A DNA stretch of 64,000 nt from assembly GCA_002360635.1 (NCBI GenBank), contig DEQW01000001.1, positions 124,001-188,000 on the forward strand, read 5' to 3'. A program made the translations under genes and the position numbers. Shown here piece after piece: positions 10,233 through 19,615 of the stretch. The number at the start of each line of letters is the position of its first letter. Position 1 is the first letter of the stretch. Origin of the DNA: Flavobacteriaceae bacterium UBA3356 (GTDB lineage: Bacteria > Bacteroidota > Bacteroidia > Flavobacteriales > Flavobacteriaceae). Below the pieces are notes generated by a model that saw only the letters and a program-made list of their open reading frames with translations, ran no database searches and was not told the DNA's origin.

Positions 10233-10391
10233 TTATTTGTTAGGATTATTCAAAATAATAAGTGCAGCTATTACACCGGGTATCCACCCCAGAATGGTAA
10301 GGATTAAAACAATTAAAACCGAACCACAACCTTTGTCAATAACGGCCAATGGTGGAAACAAAATAGATAGTATAACTCTCCAAACACTCAT
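10233..10391 (-). CDS. YqaE/Pmp3 family membrane peptide
   Basis: A 52-residue gene. It starts MSVWRVILSILFPPLAVIDKG and continues with LIVLILTILGWIPGVIAALI: two membrane helices with the PPLAV and GWIPGVIAA signatures of the Pmp3/YqaE/UPF0057 family. Known members are small inner-membrane proteins linked to salt or cold stress and membrane potential. The stop codon is 4 bases before the downstream lipoprotein start, indicating a two-gene operon, possibly three with the gene further downstream. Confidence 0.92.
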   Translation of the reverse strand: MSVWRVILSILFPPLAVIDKGCGSVLIVLILTILGWIPGVIAALIILNNPNK

Positions 10392-10455
10392 AAGATACTA
10401 ATTTACAAATTAAACTTTAGTTATATGTCTTTGTAATTTCCTTTTGTTACAGCTA

Positions 10456-10486
10456 TTGGTTAACAGCATCATTGTTGGTATCTTTG
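10456..10486 (+). promoter_or_regulatory. Promoter of lysS
   Basis: TTG at 10456-10458, a 20-base spacer, and TATCTTTG at 10479-10486 match the Bacteroidota -33/-7 consensus. The predicted transcript would begin about 19 bases before the ATG. Confidence 0.75.
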
Positions 10487-10510
10487 TGGCTTCATTTTTA
10501 GAAATATTAT

Positions 10511-12208
10511 ATGCAACTTTCAGAACAAGAACAAGTACGTCGCCAAAAACGCGAACAACTGCAACAAATGGGTATTAATCCATACCCAGCAGATTTATAC
10601 GAAGTAACTGCTACAACTGCAGCTATAAAGAAAGATTTTTCTGAAGGTAAAAAGGTTACAATCGCAGGTCGTTTAATGTCGCGCCGCATTCAAGGAAAGG
10701 CTTCTTTTGCCGAACTACAAGACAGCGAAGGCCGCATACAAGTGTATTTTAACCGTGACGAAATTTGCACGGGGGAAGACAAAACCTTGTACAACGACGT
10801 GTATAAAAAATTGTTGGATATAGGCGATTTTATAGGCATAGAAGGAGAGTTATTTACCACAAATGTTGGCGAGAAAACGGTAATGGTGAAGAATTTCACC
10901 TTGCTTTCTAAAGCATTACGCCCATTGCCGCTGCCCAAGGTAGATAGTGAGGGCAATAAATTCGATTCTTTTAACGATCCAGAACAACGCTACAGGCAAC
11001 GTTATGCAGATTTGGCTGTAAACCCACACGTAAAGGAAGTATTTAAAAAACGAACCAAGCTTTTCAATGCGATGCGCACGTTTTTTAACGAACGGGATTA
11101 TTTTGAAGTAGAAACACCTATTTTACAACCTATTCCAGGTGGAGCTGCAGCTCGACCATTTGTAACGCACCACAACTCATTGGATATCCCACTGTACATG
11201 CGAATTGCGAACGAGTTGTACTTAAAAAGATTGATCGTTGGTGGTTTTGATGGCGTGTATGAATTTTCAAAAAACTTCCGTAATGAAGGGATGGACCGCA
11301 CCCATAATCCTGAATTTACCGCAATGGAAATTTATGTAGCTTACAAAGACTACAACTGGATGATGGATTTCTGCGAGCAATTATTAGAGTTTTGTGCCAT
11401 TGAAGTAAATGGAACGACCAAAGCCACGTTTGGTGAACACGACATTGACTTTAAGGCACCCTACCCTCGTGTAACCATGGCGGAGGCTATTGAAAAATAT
11501 ACCGGATTCGATATCACCGATAAAACCGAAGCTGAAATTAGAAAAGCAGCTGAAGATTTAGGTATTGATGTGGATGACACCATGGGGAAAGGAAAACTCA
11601 TCGATGAGATTTTTGGGGAGAAATGTGAACCTAACTTTATTCAGCCTACTTTTATTACTGACTACCCTAAAGAAATGAGCCCATTGTGTAAAGAGCACCG
11701 TGACAATCCAGAACTTACGGAGCGTTTCGAATTAATGGTCTGCGGTAAAGAAATCGCTAATGCATATAGTGAGTTAAACGACCCCATTGACCAACGCGAA
11801 CGTTTTGAAGCACAATTAAAATTAGCCGATCGTGGTGATGATGAGGCAACACAATTTATAGATTTCGACTTTCTTCGTGCGTTGGAATACGGCATGCCCC
11901 CTACCAGCGGCATGGGTATTGGTATGGACCGGTTAATAATGTTCTTAACCAACAATGCTTCTATACAAGAAGTTTTGTTCTTCCCACAGATGAAACCTGA
12001 AAAGAAGATTACAGTAGAGCTTAATGATGAAGAAAAAGCGGTGTTTGAATTATTGAAAAAAGCTGATAAAATAGACCTCAATGAACTTAAGGATCAAAGT
12101 GGCCTCAGCAATAAAAAATGGGACAAAAGTATCAAGGCGTTGACCAAACACAAACTTGCCAAAGTAAACAAAACCGATGACGGACTTTTTGTAGAAATGG
12201 TTCAATAA
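10511..12208 (+). CDS. lysS: Lysyl-tRNA synthetase, class II
   Basis: Charges tRNA-Lys with lysine using ATP. An N-terminal OB-fold anticodon-binding domain (~residues 50-160) precedes the class II catalytic core. Motif 2 is FRNEGMDRTHNPEFTAMEIY and motif 3 is PPTSGMGIGMDRLIMFLT. The length is 565 residues, against ~500 in E. coli. The extra ~65 C-terminal residues after the core look like a small helical, winged-helix-like extension; Flavobacteriaceae LysRS commonly carry such a tail. Promoter and terminator flank the gene, so it is transcribed alone. Confidence 0.97.
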   Translation: MQLSEQEQVRRQKREQLQQMGINPYPADLYEVTATTAAIKKDFSEGKKVTIAGRLMSRRIQGKASFAELQDSEGRIQVYFNRDEICTGEDKTLYNDVYKKLLDIGDFIGIEGELFTTNVGEKTVMVKNFTLLSKALRPLPLPKVDSEGNKFDSFNDPEQRYRQRYADLAVNPHVKEVFKKRTKLFNAMRTFFNERDYFEVETPILQPIPGGAAARPFVTHHNSLDIPLYMRIANELYLKRLIVGGFDGVYEFSKNFRNEGMDRTHNPEFTAMEIYVAYKDYNWMMDFCEQLLEFCAIEVNGTTKATFGEHDIDFKAPYPRVTMAEAIEKYTGFDITDKTEAEIRKAAEDLGIDVDDTMGKGKLIDEIFGEKCEPNFIQPTFITDYPKEMSPLCKEHRDNPELTERFELMVCGKEIANAYSELNDPIDQRERFEAQLKLADRGDDEATQFIDFDFLRALEYGMPPTSGMGIGMDRLIMFLTNNASIQEVLFFPQMKPEKKITVELNDEEKAVFELLKKADKIDLNELKDQSGLSNKKWDKSIKALTKHKLAKVNKTDDGLFVEMVQ

Positions 12209-12214
12209 AAAATC

Positions 12215-12246
12215 AAGACCTTTTCAGAATAACCTGAAAAGGTCTT
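12215..12246 (+). terminator. Rho-independent terminator of lysS
   Basis: AAGACCTTTTCAG pairs perfectly with CTGAAAAGGTCTT around a 6-base loop, followed by a T run. Confidence 0.9.
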
Positions 12247-12503
12247 TTTTAAAACACTATTTCCAATTTAACCTTATCTTTTGGCATAGACGGCTCAATA
12301 TTTCTATTGACAATTGCAAACAGTGTTTAATAAGCTTAACAAAAAAGTTTTCTCCTTTGCATTTATAGTAGTCTGATTTTCAACCGAAACCTTTCAAAAA
12401 AAACAAGTCTTTTTTTTCTAAAAAATTAGAGGCTATATTTTTAACACCTTGCAAAACAGCGGTTAAAAAGAAATGGTTAATTTTAGGCAAATTATTTCAG
12501 CAA

Positions 12504-13778
12504 ATGAAAGCACATATACAAAAACCCCTTTGGGCCTTATTTCTTTTAATTATTGTTTCCTGTGGCGGCGATGACGACTATACACCTACTGAGACTATAG
12601 ATACTGAAAACCCAACACCACCAACCAATCTTACTGTGACCAATAAAACCGAAACCAGCTTAAAGCTTAATTGGGACGCAGCAACCGACAATGTGGGTGT
12701 GGTCAAATATGCCGTATTTCAAAACGGGAATTTAATCAACAATGAAGTTACAGGCACTTCCTTGCCTATCCAAAATTTAACTGCTGAAACAGAATACAGT
12801 TTTTCTGTAATAGCTTTTGATGCTGAAGAAAACGAATCTGAAAGCAGTGAGATATTAAACACCTGTACACTTGCAATAACCTCAGAGTATAAAACAAATT
12901 TGTCTGAAATGGGCGTTTTTACTGGGAGCCTTTCTAATATGGAACCCGCTGAAGGAGTCCAGTTATATGAAATTAACAGCACCCTTTTTACCGATTACGC
13001 TAAAAAACAACGCTTGGTACGACTTCCTAATTGTGAAACGATGCAATACAAAGGAAGCGACCTATTGCCTGAATTTCCTGATAATACTTTAATCTCTAAA
13101 ACTTTTTACTACAATAAAAATGACCAAGATCCCAGCGAAGGAAAAATCATTATTGAAACTCGAATCCTATTAAAGATTAACGGAAACTGGCAAGTAGGAA
13201 ACTACATTTGGAACGAAGCACAAACCGAAGCTGTTTATACTGAAAATGGGAGCATAAAACCTATTAGTTATACAAACAGTGATAATGAAACTTTGAATAT
13301 TGATTACGAAATTCCTTCAAAGCAGGATTGTTTTACGTGTCATAATAACAATAACACAACGTTACCTATAGGAATGAAACTACGTAGCATGAACTTCACC
13401 CCTTCTTACACCAACCAAAACCAACTTGCTTATTTAGAAAGTATCGGGATGATGGAGGGCGTTACTTCAGAAAACATAAGCGTGCTTCCGGATTGGGCAG
13501 ACGATGCAACCTACGATATTTTAGAGCGCGGTAGGGCTTACATTGATGTAAATTGTGCCCATTGTCACCAATCAGGAGGAGCTGTTACGAATTTTAATAT
13601 AGATTTTAGACTGGAAACCCCTTTTGCCGATACTGGTATTTATGCCAACCGTGGCGAAATTGAAGCCCGAGTGCAGAGCACAACCCCTGTTTATATGATG
13701 CCACAATTGGGACGTACTATTGTCCATGAAGAAGCTGTTACCATGTTACTGGAGTATCTGGAAGCAATCGAGAGATAA
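12504..13778 (+). CDS. SO2930-like diheme c-type cytochrome lipoprotein with FN3 domain
   Basis: 424 residues. The lipobox VSCGG (Cys ~20) follows a hydrophobic segment. A fibronectin type III domain comes next (~38-120; PPTNLTVTNKTETSLKLNWD). The rest carries two haem-attachment motifs, CFTCH at 276-280 and CAHCH at 351-355. That pair and the spacing resemble the SO2930 family of diheme cytochromes. It is probably anchored in the outer or inner membrane facing the periplasm, passing electrons to or from an unknown partner; no oxidoreductase gene adjoins it. The FN3 fusion is a Bacteroidota trait. Own terminator downstream. Confidence 0.85.
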   Translation: MKAHIQKPLWALFLLIIVSCGGDDDYTPTETIDTENPTPPTNLTVTNKTETSLKLNWDAATDNVGVVKYAVFQNGNLINNEVTGTSLPIQNLTAETEYSFSVIAFDAEENESESSEILNTCTLAITSEYKTNLSEMGVFTGSLSNMEPAEGVQLYEINSTLFTDYAKKQRLVRLPNCETMQYKGSDLLPEFPDNTLISKTFYYNKNDQDPSEGKIIIETRILLKINGNWQVGNYIWNEAQTEAVYTENGSIKPISYTNSDNETLNIDYEIPSKQDCFTCHNNNNTTLPIGMKLRSMNFTPSYTNQNQLAYLESIGMMEGVTSENISVLPDWADDATYDILERGRAYIDVNCAHCHQSGGAVTNFNIDFRLETPFADTGIYANRGEIEARVQSTTPVYMMPQLGRTIVHEEAVTMLLEYLEAIER

Positions 13779-13803
13779 ACAATACTTCTACAATTATTAT
13801 TTA

Positions 13804-13827
13804 AAAGCTGCCATTATAGGCAGCTTT
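13804..13827 (+). terminator. Terminator of the diheme cytochrome gene
   Basis: AAAGCTGCC and GGCAGCTTT stem with a 6-base loop, then a T run. Confidence 0.9.
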
Positions 13828-13903
13828 TTTTAATAAAGCCAATTTTCACTAATTAAACTAAACAATAAAATAACAGTCCTACTTATATAACTTAAATATA
13901 AAA

Positions 13904-14341
13904 ATGATGAAAAATGTATTAATTATCTGCATTGCTTTATTAAGCTTAAATGCAATAGCACAAAAAAGAGATGCTTCTAAGAGAGAAGCTAGGACTGAAG
14001 TGAAACAAAATTTAACTGCTGAACAAAAAGCAGAATTGAAGTCGAAAAAGATGACGCTGGCTCTTGATCTATCTGAGAAGCAACAAAAAGAAGTAAAACA
14101 ACTATTTCTGAAAGAAGCTAAAGAAAGAGAAGGTTTTAAGGAGGACCGTAAAAACCGAAAAGACCTTTCTGAAACAGAACGTTTTGAGAAAAAAACGCAG
14201 ATGATGGATAAACTAATTGCTCATAAAAAGCAAATGAAATCTATCTTAAACGAAGCACAATATACCAAATGGGAAAAGTCACTTGGAAAAAACAAAAGAA
14301 GGCACTCTAAAAAAAGAAGAGGTGGAAAAAACCGTGGCTAA
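13904..14341 (+). CDS. Small secreted helical, very basic protein
   Basis: 145 residues. A signal peptide (~1-19, ending NAIAQ) precedes a highly charged helical body, including the patch DLSEKQQKEVKQLFLKEAKE and a C-terminal run of K/R (KNKRRHSKKRRGGKNRG). The pattern LTLDLSEKQ...ILNEAQYTKWEK is reminiscent of Spy/CpxP-like and DUF4890 periplasmic proteins, but I cannot confirm the family. ATG ATG start; the first is used. The next gene encodes a protein of the same style 87 bases on, so they may be an old tandem duplication. Confidence 0.7.
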   Translation: MMKNVLIICIALLSLNAIAQKRDASKREARTEVKQNLTAEQKAELKSKKMTLALDLSEKQQKEVKQLFLKEAKEREGFKEDRKNRKDLSETERFEKKTQMMDKLIAHKKQMKSILNEAQYTKWEKSLGKNKRRHSKKRRGGKNRG

Positions 14342-14428
14342 AACTTGATAAATATTAAAATTGGCTTAATTTTTGGTATACATGTAGTAAAATTGGTTAC
14401 TTAGTCGTAACCTATTAAAACAAAAGTG

Positions 14429-14779
14429 ATGAAAAACATAGTTAAAATACTTGTTATTGCCATTATAATGGGAGTTGGTGCACAAAGCACATACGCACAG
14501 AGTCTTTCACAAGATGCTGACAGACCCGAAGTAATAGCAAAAAAGAAGGTTACTGAAGTTTCAACTAAGCTAGAACTTAATGACAGTCAAGAACGAGCTT
14601 TGTTTAGGTATTACACTTCTTATGAAATGAAATACAAAAAGAACATTGCTGGCAAAGATTTAAATGAACCTAAGGTTGCTGCCGAAAAGAAAGAGTTTAT
14701 GGACGATTTAAAGACAAATGTAAAGAAGACCTTAAATGACGAGCAGTATAAAAAATGGCTGGCTTTACTTAAAGATTAA
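14429..14779 (+). CDS. Small secreted helical protein
   Basis: 116 residues from the ATG; a GTG just before is also in frame but less likely. The signal peptide (~1-23) ends STYAQ. The mature part ends LNDEQYKKWLALLKD, parallel to the ILNEAQYTKWEKSL of the preceding protein, and both contain a central ..L.L...Q...L heptad. Probably periplasmic, of the Spy/DUF4890-like helical kind; function unknown. A strong terminator follows. Confidence 0.7.
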   Translation: MKNIVKILVIAIIMGVGAQSTYAQSLSQDADRPEVIAKKKVTEVSTKLELNDSQERALFRYYTSYEMKYKKNIAGKDLNEPKVAAEKKEFMDDLKTNVKKTLNDEQYKKWLALLKD

Positions 14780-14800
14780 GCCTTCTATATAAAAACTAAA

Positions 14801-14829
14801 AACCCTCCAACGCGTTGCGTTGGAGGGTT
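14801..14829. terminator. Bidirectional terminator
   Basis: AACCCTCCAACGC pairs perfectly with GCGTTGGAGGGTT around GTT, with A and T tracts on either side. It separates the secreted-protein gene from convergent hemL. Confidence 0.92.
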
Positions 14830-14834
14830 TTTAA

Positions 14835-16121
14835 TTATAAGGTTTTAGCTACTTTACCACACGCTTCAATTGTCGCATCTAAGTCTTCATACGTTAATGC
14901 TTCAGTTAAAAACCACGTTTCAAAAGCACTTGGAGCAATGTAGACTCCTTCAGCCAATAAGCCATGGAAAAACTTTTTAAAGGTTTCGTTATTCCCTAAA
15001 GCTGCTGTTTTAAAATCTGTTACCTGTGTTTCAGAAAAATGTACCGATATCATAGAGCCTACCCTGTTAATGGTATGTGTTACACCTGCCTTAGTAAGTA
15101 CTGTCGCTAATTCTTTATGTAAATAAGCTGTTTTCTTTTCTAATGAAGTAAATATTTCAGGATTGTTGTTTAATTCAGAAAGCATTGCTAATCCAGCTGC
15201 CATTGCCAATGGATTACCACTAAGTGTTCCGGCTTGATACACTGGGCCTTCTGGTGCTAAATGACTCATAATTTCTGCTCGTGCAGCAAAAGCACCTACT
15301 GGTAAACCGCCGCCTATCACCTTTCCGAAAGTTACAATATCAGCATTTACGCCATACAATTCCTGAACTCCGCCTTTCGCTAAACGGAAGCCTGTCATCA
15401 CCTCATCAAAAATTAATAAAATATTATTTTCATCACATAGTTTACGTAACCCTTCCAAAAAACCTTCTTTTGGGGGAATGCACCCCATATTACCAGCTAC
15501 AGGTTCTAAAATAATACAAGCAATTTCTCCTTTGTTTTCTGAAATTACCTTAGATACATTATCTAAATCATTAAAATTAGCTAACAAAGTATCTTTTGCA
15601 GTTCCCTTTGTAACACCAGGACTGTTGGGTGTCCCGAAAGTAACAGCACCACTTCCCGCTTGAATTAAAAATGAATCGCTATGTCCGTGATAACAGCCTG
15701 CAAACTTGATAATCTTATCTTTTCCAGTAAATCCACGAGCTAAACGTACCGCACTCATACAAGCTTCGGTACCACTGTTCACAAACCGTATTTTATCTAT
15801 GTTCGGCACCATAGAAACAGCTAAAGAAGCTATTTCTGTTTCAATTTCGGTAGGCATACCAAAAGAAGTCCCATTTTCGGCTTTATCAACCACTGCTTTT
15901 ACAACAGGTTCATGAGCGTGACCTAAAATCATTGGGCCCCACGAGTTAATATAGTCTATCAGTTTATTTCCGTCGGCATCATACAAATAAGCTCCTTTGG
16001 CTTTTTCTACAAAAATGGGTTCTCCCCCAACTGCAGTAAATGCTCTTACAGGGGAATTAACGCCACCGGGAATTACTTTCTGTGCCTCTTTAAAAAGGGC
16101 ACTGCTTCTTTTATAGATCAT
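14835..16121 (-). CDS. hemL: Glutamate-1-semialdehyde 2,1-aminomutase
   Basis: Converts glutamate-1-semialdehyde to 5-aminolevulinate, the precursor of haem and other tetrapyrroles. It is a PLP-dependent class III aminotransferase of 428 residues (E. coli HemL is 426). Visible: start motif [28 protein letters not shown] (~115), [11 protein letters not shown], and the PLP Lys in [14 protein letters not shown] (~265). It is the last gene of a three-gene minus-strand operon, 6 bases after the glucosaminidase gene. It fits the C5 route from glutamyl-tRNA. Confidence 0.97.
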   Translation of the reverse strand: MIYKRSSALFKEAQKVIPGGVNSPVRAFTAVGGEPIFVEKAKGAYLYDADGNKLIDYINSWGPMILGHAHEPVVKAVVDKAENGTSFGMPTEIETEIASLAVSMVPNIDKIRFVNSGTEACMSAVRLARGFTGKDKIIKFAGCYHGHSDSFLIQAGSGAVTFGTPNSPGVTKGTAKDTLLANFNDLDNVSKVISENKGEIACIILEPVAGNMGCIPPKEGFLEGLRKLCDENNILLIFDEVMTGFRLAKGGVQELYGVNADIVTFGKVIGGGLPVGAFAARAEIMSHLAPEGPVYQAGTLSGNPLAMAAGLAMLSELNNNPEIFTSLEKKTAYLHKELATVLTKAGVTHTINRVGSMISVHFSETQVTDFKTAALGNNETFKKFFHGLLAEGVYIAPSAFETWFLTEALTYEDLDATIEACGKVAKTL

Positions 16122-16127
16122 AAATAA

Positions 16128-16958
16128 TTATTGATTTTTTATTGAATGCAAGTATAAAACCTGCCCAATGGCTATGGTATTCGAATCCAATCCATTGTAT
16201 TCTTTTAAAGTTTCTACTGAAATATTATAACGTCTTGATATATTGTACAATGTATCGCCACGCTCTACGGTATGAGTTTCAATTTTTTCTTCACCTGGAT
16301 CTGCTACGTCTATAGTCCCGCCAAGTACTTTATTATCGTATTGCCTCAAGCCATACCGCTCTATAATGCTTATCAATTTATCGGGGTAACGCGGATCGGT
16401 AGCATATCCAGCTTTTTTAAGCCCTTTTGCCCAACCTTTATAGTCGTTTTTTCTTAATTTAAAAAGGTCTTGGTAACGGCTACGTTCCGTCAAAAAAAGA
16501 GAATGATCCCTAAAGGAGTATTTTGGATCTTTATATTTTCGGAAACATTCTTGCAATTCGTCATCATCGTGATATACTCGATCTCCAGTCCATTCGTGAC
16601 ATTTTATCCCAAAATGATTATTAGCTCTTCGTGTAAGATCTCCACGGCCTGCACCACTTTCTAAAATTCCTTGTGCCAATGTAATACTTGCAGGGATGCC
16701 GTATTGCAACATTTCTTCCATCGCAATCTGACTGTAATTGTCAATATAAGTTGCAACAACCTCAGCATACGAAGCATTGGGAGGCGGGGTTTTAATCTCA
16801 GTTTTTTTAGGCAGTTTTATAGGCTCCTTTCGAGTCTCTTTAATAACAACACGTTCTGTACGAGTATTTTTTTTAGAGGATACAGCTCTTTTTTTAGACT
16901 TACAACTACTAAGGAATAATGTACTAATTAACAATACGATACAAGCTCTATACAGCAT
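16128..16958 (-). CDS. Glucosaminidase lipoprotein with LysM domain
   Basis: 276 residues. Lipobox LSSCKS (Cys ~19), a basic linker, then a GH73/FlgJ-type N-acetylglucosaminidase domain (~65-215). The probable catalytic Glu is in LAQGILESGAGRGDL, and NNHFGIKCHEW is typical of the family. A LysM peptidoglycan-binding domain follows (~230-275; HTVERGDTLYNISRRYNIS). It probably trims cell-wall glycan in the periplasm from the outer-membrane inner face. It starts 1 base after the stop of the upstream deaminase gene and is 6 bases from hemL, so it is clearly operonic, though the functional link is unclear. Confidence 0.93.
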   Translation of the reverse strand: MLYRACIVLLISTLFLSSCKSKKRAVSSKKNTRTERVVIKETRKEPIKLPKKTEIKTPPPNASYAEVVATYIDNYSQIAMEEMLQYGIPASITLAQGILESGAGRGDLTRRANNHFGIKCHEWTGDRVYHDDDELQECFRKYKDPKYSFRDHSLFLTERSRYQDLFKLRKNDYKGWAKGLKKAGYATDPRYPDKLISIIERYGLRQYDNKVLGGTIDVADPGEEKIETHTVERGDTLYNISRRYNISVETLKEYNGLDSNTIAIGQVLYLHSIKNQ

Positions 16959-16959
16959 A

Positions 16960-17907
16960 TTATGTGATAATTTGTGGCAGGTTTTTCTTCTTTAAACGTT
17001 GATTCATACCTGGAATACCTTGAAGCCCTCCTGTATGGACTGCAAAAATACGGCTATTTTTTTTGAAATACCCACGTTTCAACAAGTCTACAATGCCAAA
17101 CAGCATTTTCCCGGTATAAACCGGATCTAATGGAATGCCGGTTTTTTTATAAAATTCATTAATAAAACGCACCAATTGTAAATCTATTTTAGCGTATCCC
17201 CCAAAACAATATTCATCTGTAATTTCAAAGTTGGTTTTTGAGGTATATTTTTTTACTTCTGAAATTTGAAAATTTCCTTTTAAAGCAGAAAAACCTAATA
17301 TTTTTTGATTGGGTTTCGATGCTTCTATAAGTCCTGCTATAGTACCACCAGTTCCTACTGGCGCACAGATGTAGTCAAAAGTATCTGAGTTTTCTATTTC
17401 AGAAATAATTTCTTCACACCCTTTTACAGCTAGATTATTGGTCCCTCCTTCAGGTATGAGATAAAAATTTCCAAAACTCTTTCGAAATCCTTCTATTTGT
17501 GAAGCTTCGAATTTATCCCTATATGCTTTTCGGGTAATAAAGTGCAACTGCATGCCTTGTTCTTGAGCAAAAGACAACGTTGGGTTTTCAGTTATTTTGT
17601 CTGAAAGCTCTTCCCCTCTTATTATACCAATGGTCTCTAGTCCTGTTAATTTTCCTGCAGCAGCAACAGCGGCAATGTGGTTAGAGTATGCACCACCAAA
17701 GGTGAGTAATGTGTTATGGCCATCTTTAACTGCTTGTTCAATATTGTATTTCAGTTTTCTGAATTTATTACCTGAAACAAATGGATGAATCTGGTCTTCG
17801 CGCAGTAAGCTCAAGCTAAAAGTAGTATTTACAAATGATGAAAGAACTATTTCTTGTAATTCAATATCTGTTTTTAAAATAAAAGGTTTGTAGCTACTAT
17901 TTCCCAT
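16960..17907 (-). CDS. PLP-dependent ACC deaminase/D-cysteine desulfhydrase family enzyme
   Basis: 315 residues of the tryptophan-synthase-beta fold (fold type II PLP). The PLP Lys is in SGNKFRKLKYN (~residue 50), followed by LLTFGGAYSNHIAAVAAAG, the substrate-binding SNH loop of the ACC deaminase/DcyD family, and APVGTGGTIAGLIE, the phosphate loop. Family members act on D-cysteine or 1-aminocyclopropane-1-carboxylate. The sequence alone does not settle which, and D-amino acid desulfuration is more common in bacteria. First gene of the operon with the glucosaminidase and hemL genes. Confidence 0.88.
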   Translation of the reverse strand: MGNSSYKPFILKTDIELQEIVLSSFVNTTFSLSLLREDQIHPFVSGNKFRKLKYNIEQAVKDGHNTLLTFGGAYSNHIAAVAAAGKLTGLETIGIIRGEELSDKITENPTLSFAQEQGMQLHFITRKAYRDKFEASQIEGFRKSFGNFYLIPEGGTNNLAVKGCEEIISEIENSDTFDYICAPVGTGGTIAGLIEASKPNQKILGFSALKGNFQISEVKKYTSKTNFEITDEYCFGGYAKIDLQLVRFINEFYKKTGIPLDPVYTGKMLFGIVDLLKRGYFKKNSRIFAVHTGGLQGIPGMNQRLKKKNLPQIIT

Positions 17908-18027
17908 TCACTGCAATTAACAATAATATATAATAAAAAAAAAGGAATTATGCAATGTTGAAATTTTCAATAAACATAGTTTTAAAATTTAACTTTTGTT
18001 TTTGTAAAATGTTAACATTTAATGCTT

Positions 18028-18060
18028 TTAATCGAATTTATTGTGCTTTTTATCGTGTTT
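18028..18060 (+). promoter_or_regulatory. ATCG motif upstream of QVGIG family gene 1
   Basis: TTAATCGAATTTATTG, with the A of ATCG 67 bases before the ATG, then a second TTTTATCGTG ~20 bases on. Similar words stand at nearly the same distance before three other members of this gene family. Confidence 0.5.
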
Positions 18061-18097
18061 TTTGTAGTTTTAAATTTTAATAACTAACAACAGACTT

Positions 18098-19450
18098 ATG
18101 GAAACAAATTTACTCCCCACTAAATTTCAGTTCTCCTTAATCTTAACAATGATGCTACATATTACGTATGCTCAAGTTGGGATAGGAACTGTAACACCCG
18201 ATCCTTCTAGCCTCTTGCAGGTAGATGATGCGAATGGAAATAAAGGTATGCTTATCCCCAGCGTAGCTTTAACGGCCACAAACTTAAGCGCACCAATAAC
18301 CCCAGCTCCAGCCACAAGCTTACTGGTTTACAACACAGCAACTTCAGGAACGGGAAATACCGCAGTATCCCCTGGTTACTATTATTGGGATGGCTCAAAA
18401 TGGGTTAACCTAAAGGATAGTGATAAATGGGATTTATTAGGGAATTCTGGTACAAATGCAAACCTCAACTTTTTGGGAACTACCGATGCAAATGCAGTGA
18501 CTTTCCGCACAAACAATGTGCAACGCTTTAGGATTGCCAACGGAAATCAAGTCTTTGCAATGGAAGACGGAAACAACAACGCACCATTTTATTCCTGGAA
18601 TGACGACACAAATGTTGGTATATGGAGACCGGGCAATGATCAATTAGCATTAAGCGCAGGTAATAGTGAGTTTTTACGAATTAGGGAAGCAGGAACAGAT
18701 CAACTGATTATAAACGAACAAGGTGGGTCAATTGATACCCGTGTAGAATCCAACAATAATGAGAATATGCTATTTGTTGATGGAGCTGCCGACAGAATAG
18801 GCGTAAAGACCAATACACCACAGACTGAATTACATATTGCTGGCAACACCAGCACAGTGCGTATTGAGGAACTAAATGAACCCAACAATGCACATAATGT
18901 TGCTGCAGATCCAGCACCTGTATATGCTGACAATAACGGTAATTTAACGCTACAGCCCCCACTTGTTCAAAGTTTTATGCCTATAAACGAAATTAACTTT
19001 ATTCCAAGCGGTATTTCTGTACAGTCCAGCACAGGAGAAGGACTCTTTACAGATTTATACTCTACAACTATTACATTAACACAAGAGTCATTAGTCCATG
19101 TCACTTATCATTTTAGTATACAACTTACCCGTGCTAACGGGATAGATCCGATAGTTGATGGGGCTTCACGATTATACAGGTCATGGATAGAAGTTAACGG
19201 CGACCCCAATTATATAGCTTTTGATACAGGAACATATACTAACAACCCCGATGTAGAAAGCCCTGGAGGCACGTATGCTTCAGGATACTACTATTTGGCC
19301 GGTTCAGGATATGCCCAATTACCAGCAGGAACACATACTATAGACCTAAGAGCATTGACATTTGCAGGAGGCAACGGAGGGGCATTTGATTATAGGGTCA
19401 TATTTGGAGAAACTGGTATGGACCGCTTACAGTTAGTAGTTCATCGATAA
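18098..19450 (+). CDS. Secreted QVGIG-family protein with C-terminal jelly-roll-like region
   Basis: 450 residues. The signal segment ends ..ITYAQ and the mature start is QVGIGTVTPDPSSLLQVDD. Next comes a conserved block (KGMLIPSVALTATN ... LVYNTATSGTGNTAVSPGYYYWDGSKW) shared with five other proteins in the next 10 kb. A middle segment (NVGIWRPGNDQLALSAG ... RIGVKTNTPQTELHIAGN) is of phage-fibre-like repeat type. The C-terminal ~150 residues are beta-rich, ending GETGMDRLQLVVHR, suggestive of a C1q/TNF-like jelly roll (inference). No T9SS tail. It has its own upstream motif and seems monocistronic. Function unknown; probably surface or extracellular. Confidence 0.8.
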   Translation: METNLLPTKFQFSLILTMMLHITYAQVGIGTVTPDPSSLLQVDDANGNKGMLIPSVALTATNLSAPITPAPATSLLVYNTATSGTGNTAVSPGYYYWDGSKWVNLKDSDKWDLLGNSGTNANLNFLGTTDANAVTFRTNNVQRFRIANGNQVFAMEDGNNNAPFYSWNDDTNVGIWRPGNDQLALSAGNSEFLRIREAGTDQLIINEQGGSIDTRVESNNNENMLFVDGAADRIGVKTNTPQTELHIAGNTSTVRIEELNEPNNAHNVAADPAPVYADNNGNLTLQPPLVQSFMPINEINFIPSGISVQSSTGEGLFTDLYSTTITLTQESLVHVTYHFSIQLTRANGIDPIVDGASRLYRSWIEVNGDPNYIAFDTGTYTNNPDVESPGGTYASGYYYLAGSGYAQLPAGTHTIDLRALTFAGGNGGAFDYRVIFGETGMDRLQLVVHR

Positions 19451-19537
19451 GAATTTACTATGATTAATTAAATATAAAATCGTATAAAATATAACATTTC
19501 TGTAGGATTTTTCAACTATATATTAAAGTTTTATGTA

Positions 19538-19564
19538 TTTCATCGAATATATTTGTTTTTAATC
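19538..19564 (+). promoter_or_regulatory. ATCG motif and -7 box upstream of the tandem QVGIG operon
   Basis: TTTCATCGAATATATTTG: ATCG begins 74 bases before the ATG. TATATTTG at 19548-19555 is an exact TAnnTTTG -7 box fused to the motif. No good TTG -33 was seen, consistent with activator or alternative-sigma control (inference). Confidence 0.55.
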
Positions 19565-19615
19565 TGATTTACTACTTATACTTGTTAACCCAAATCAACT
19601 AATAACTAACTGTTT

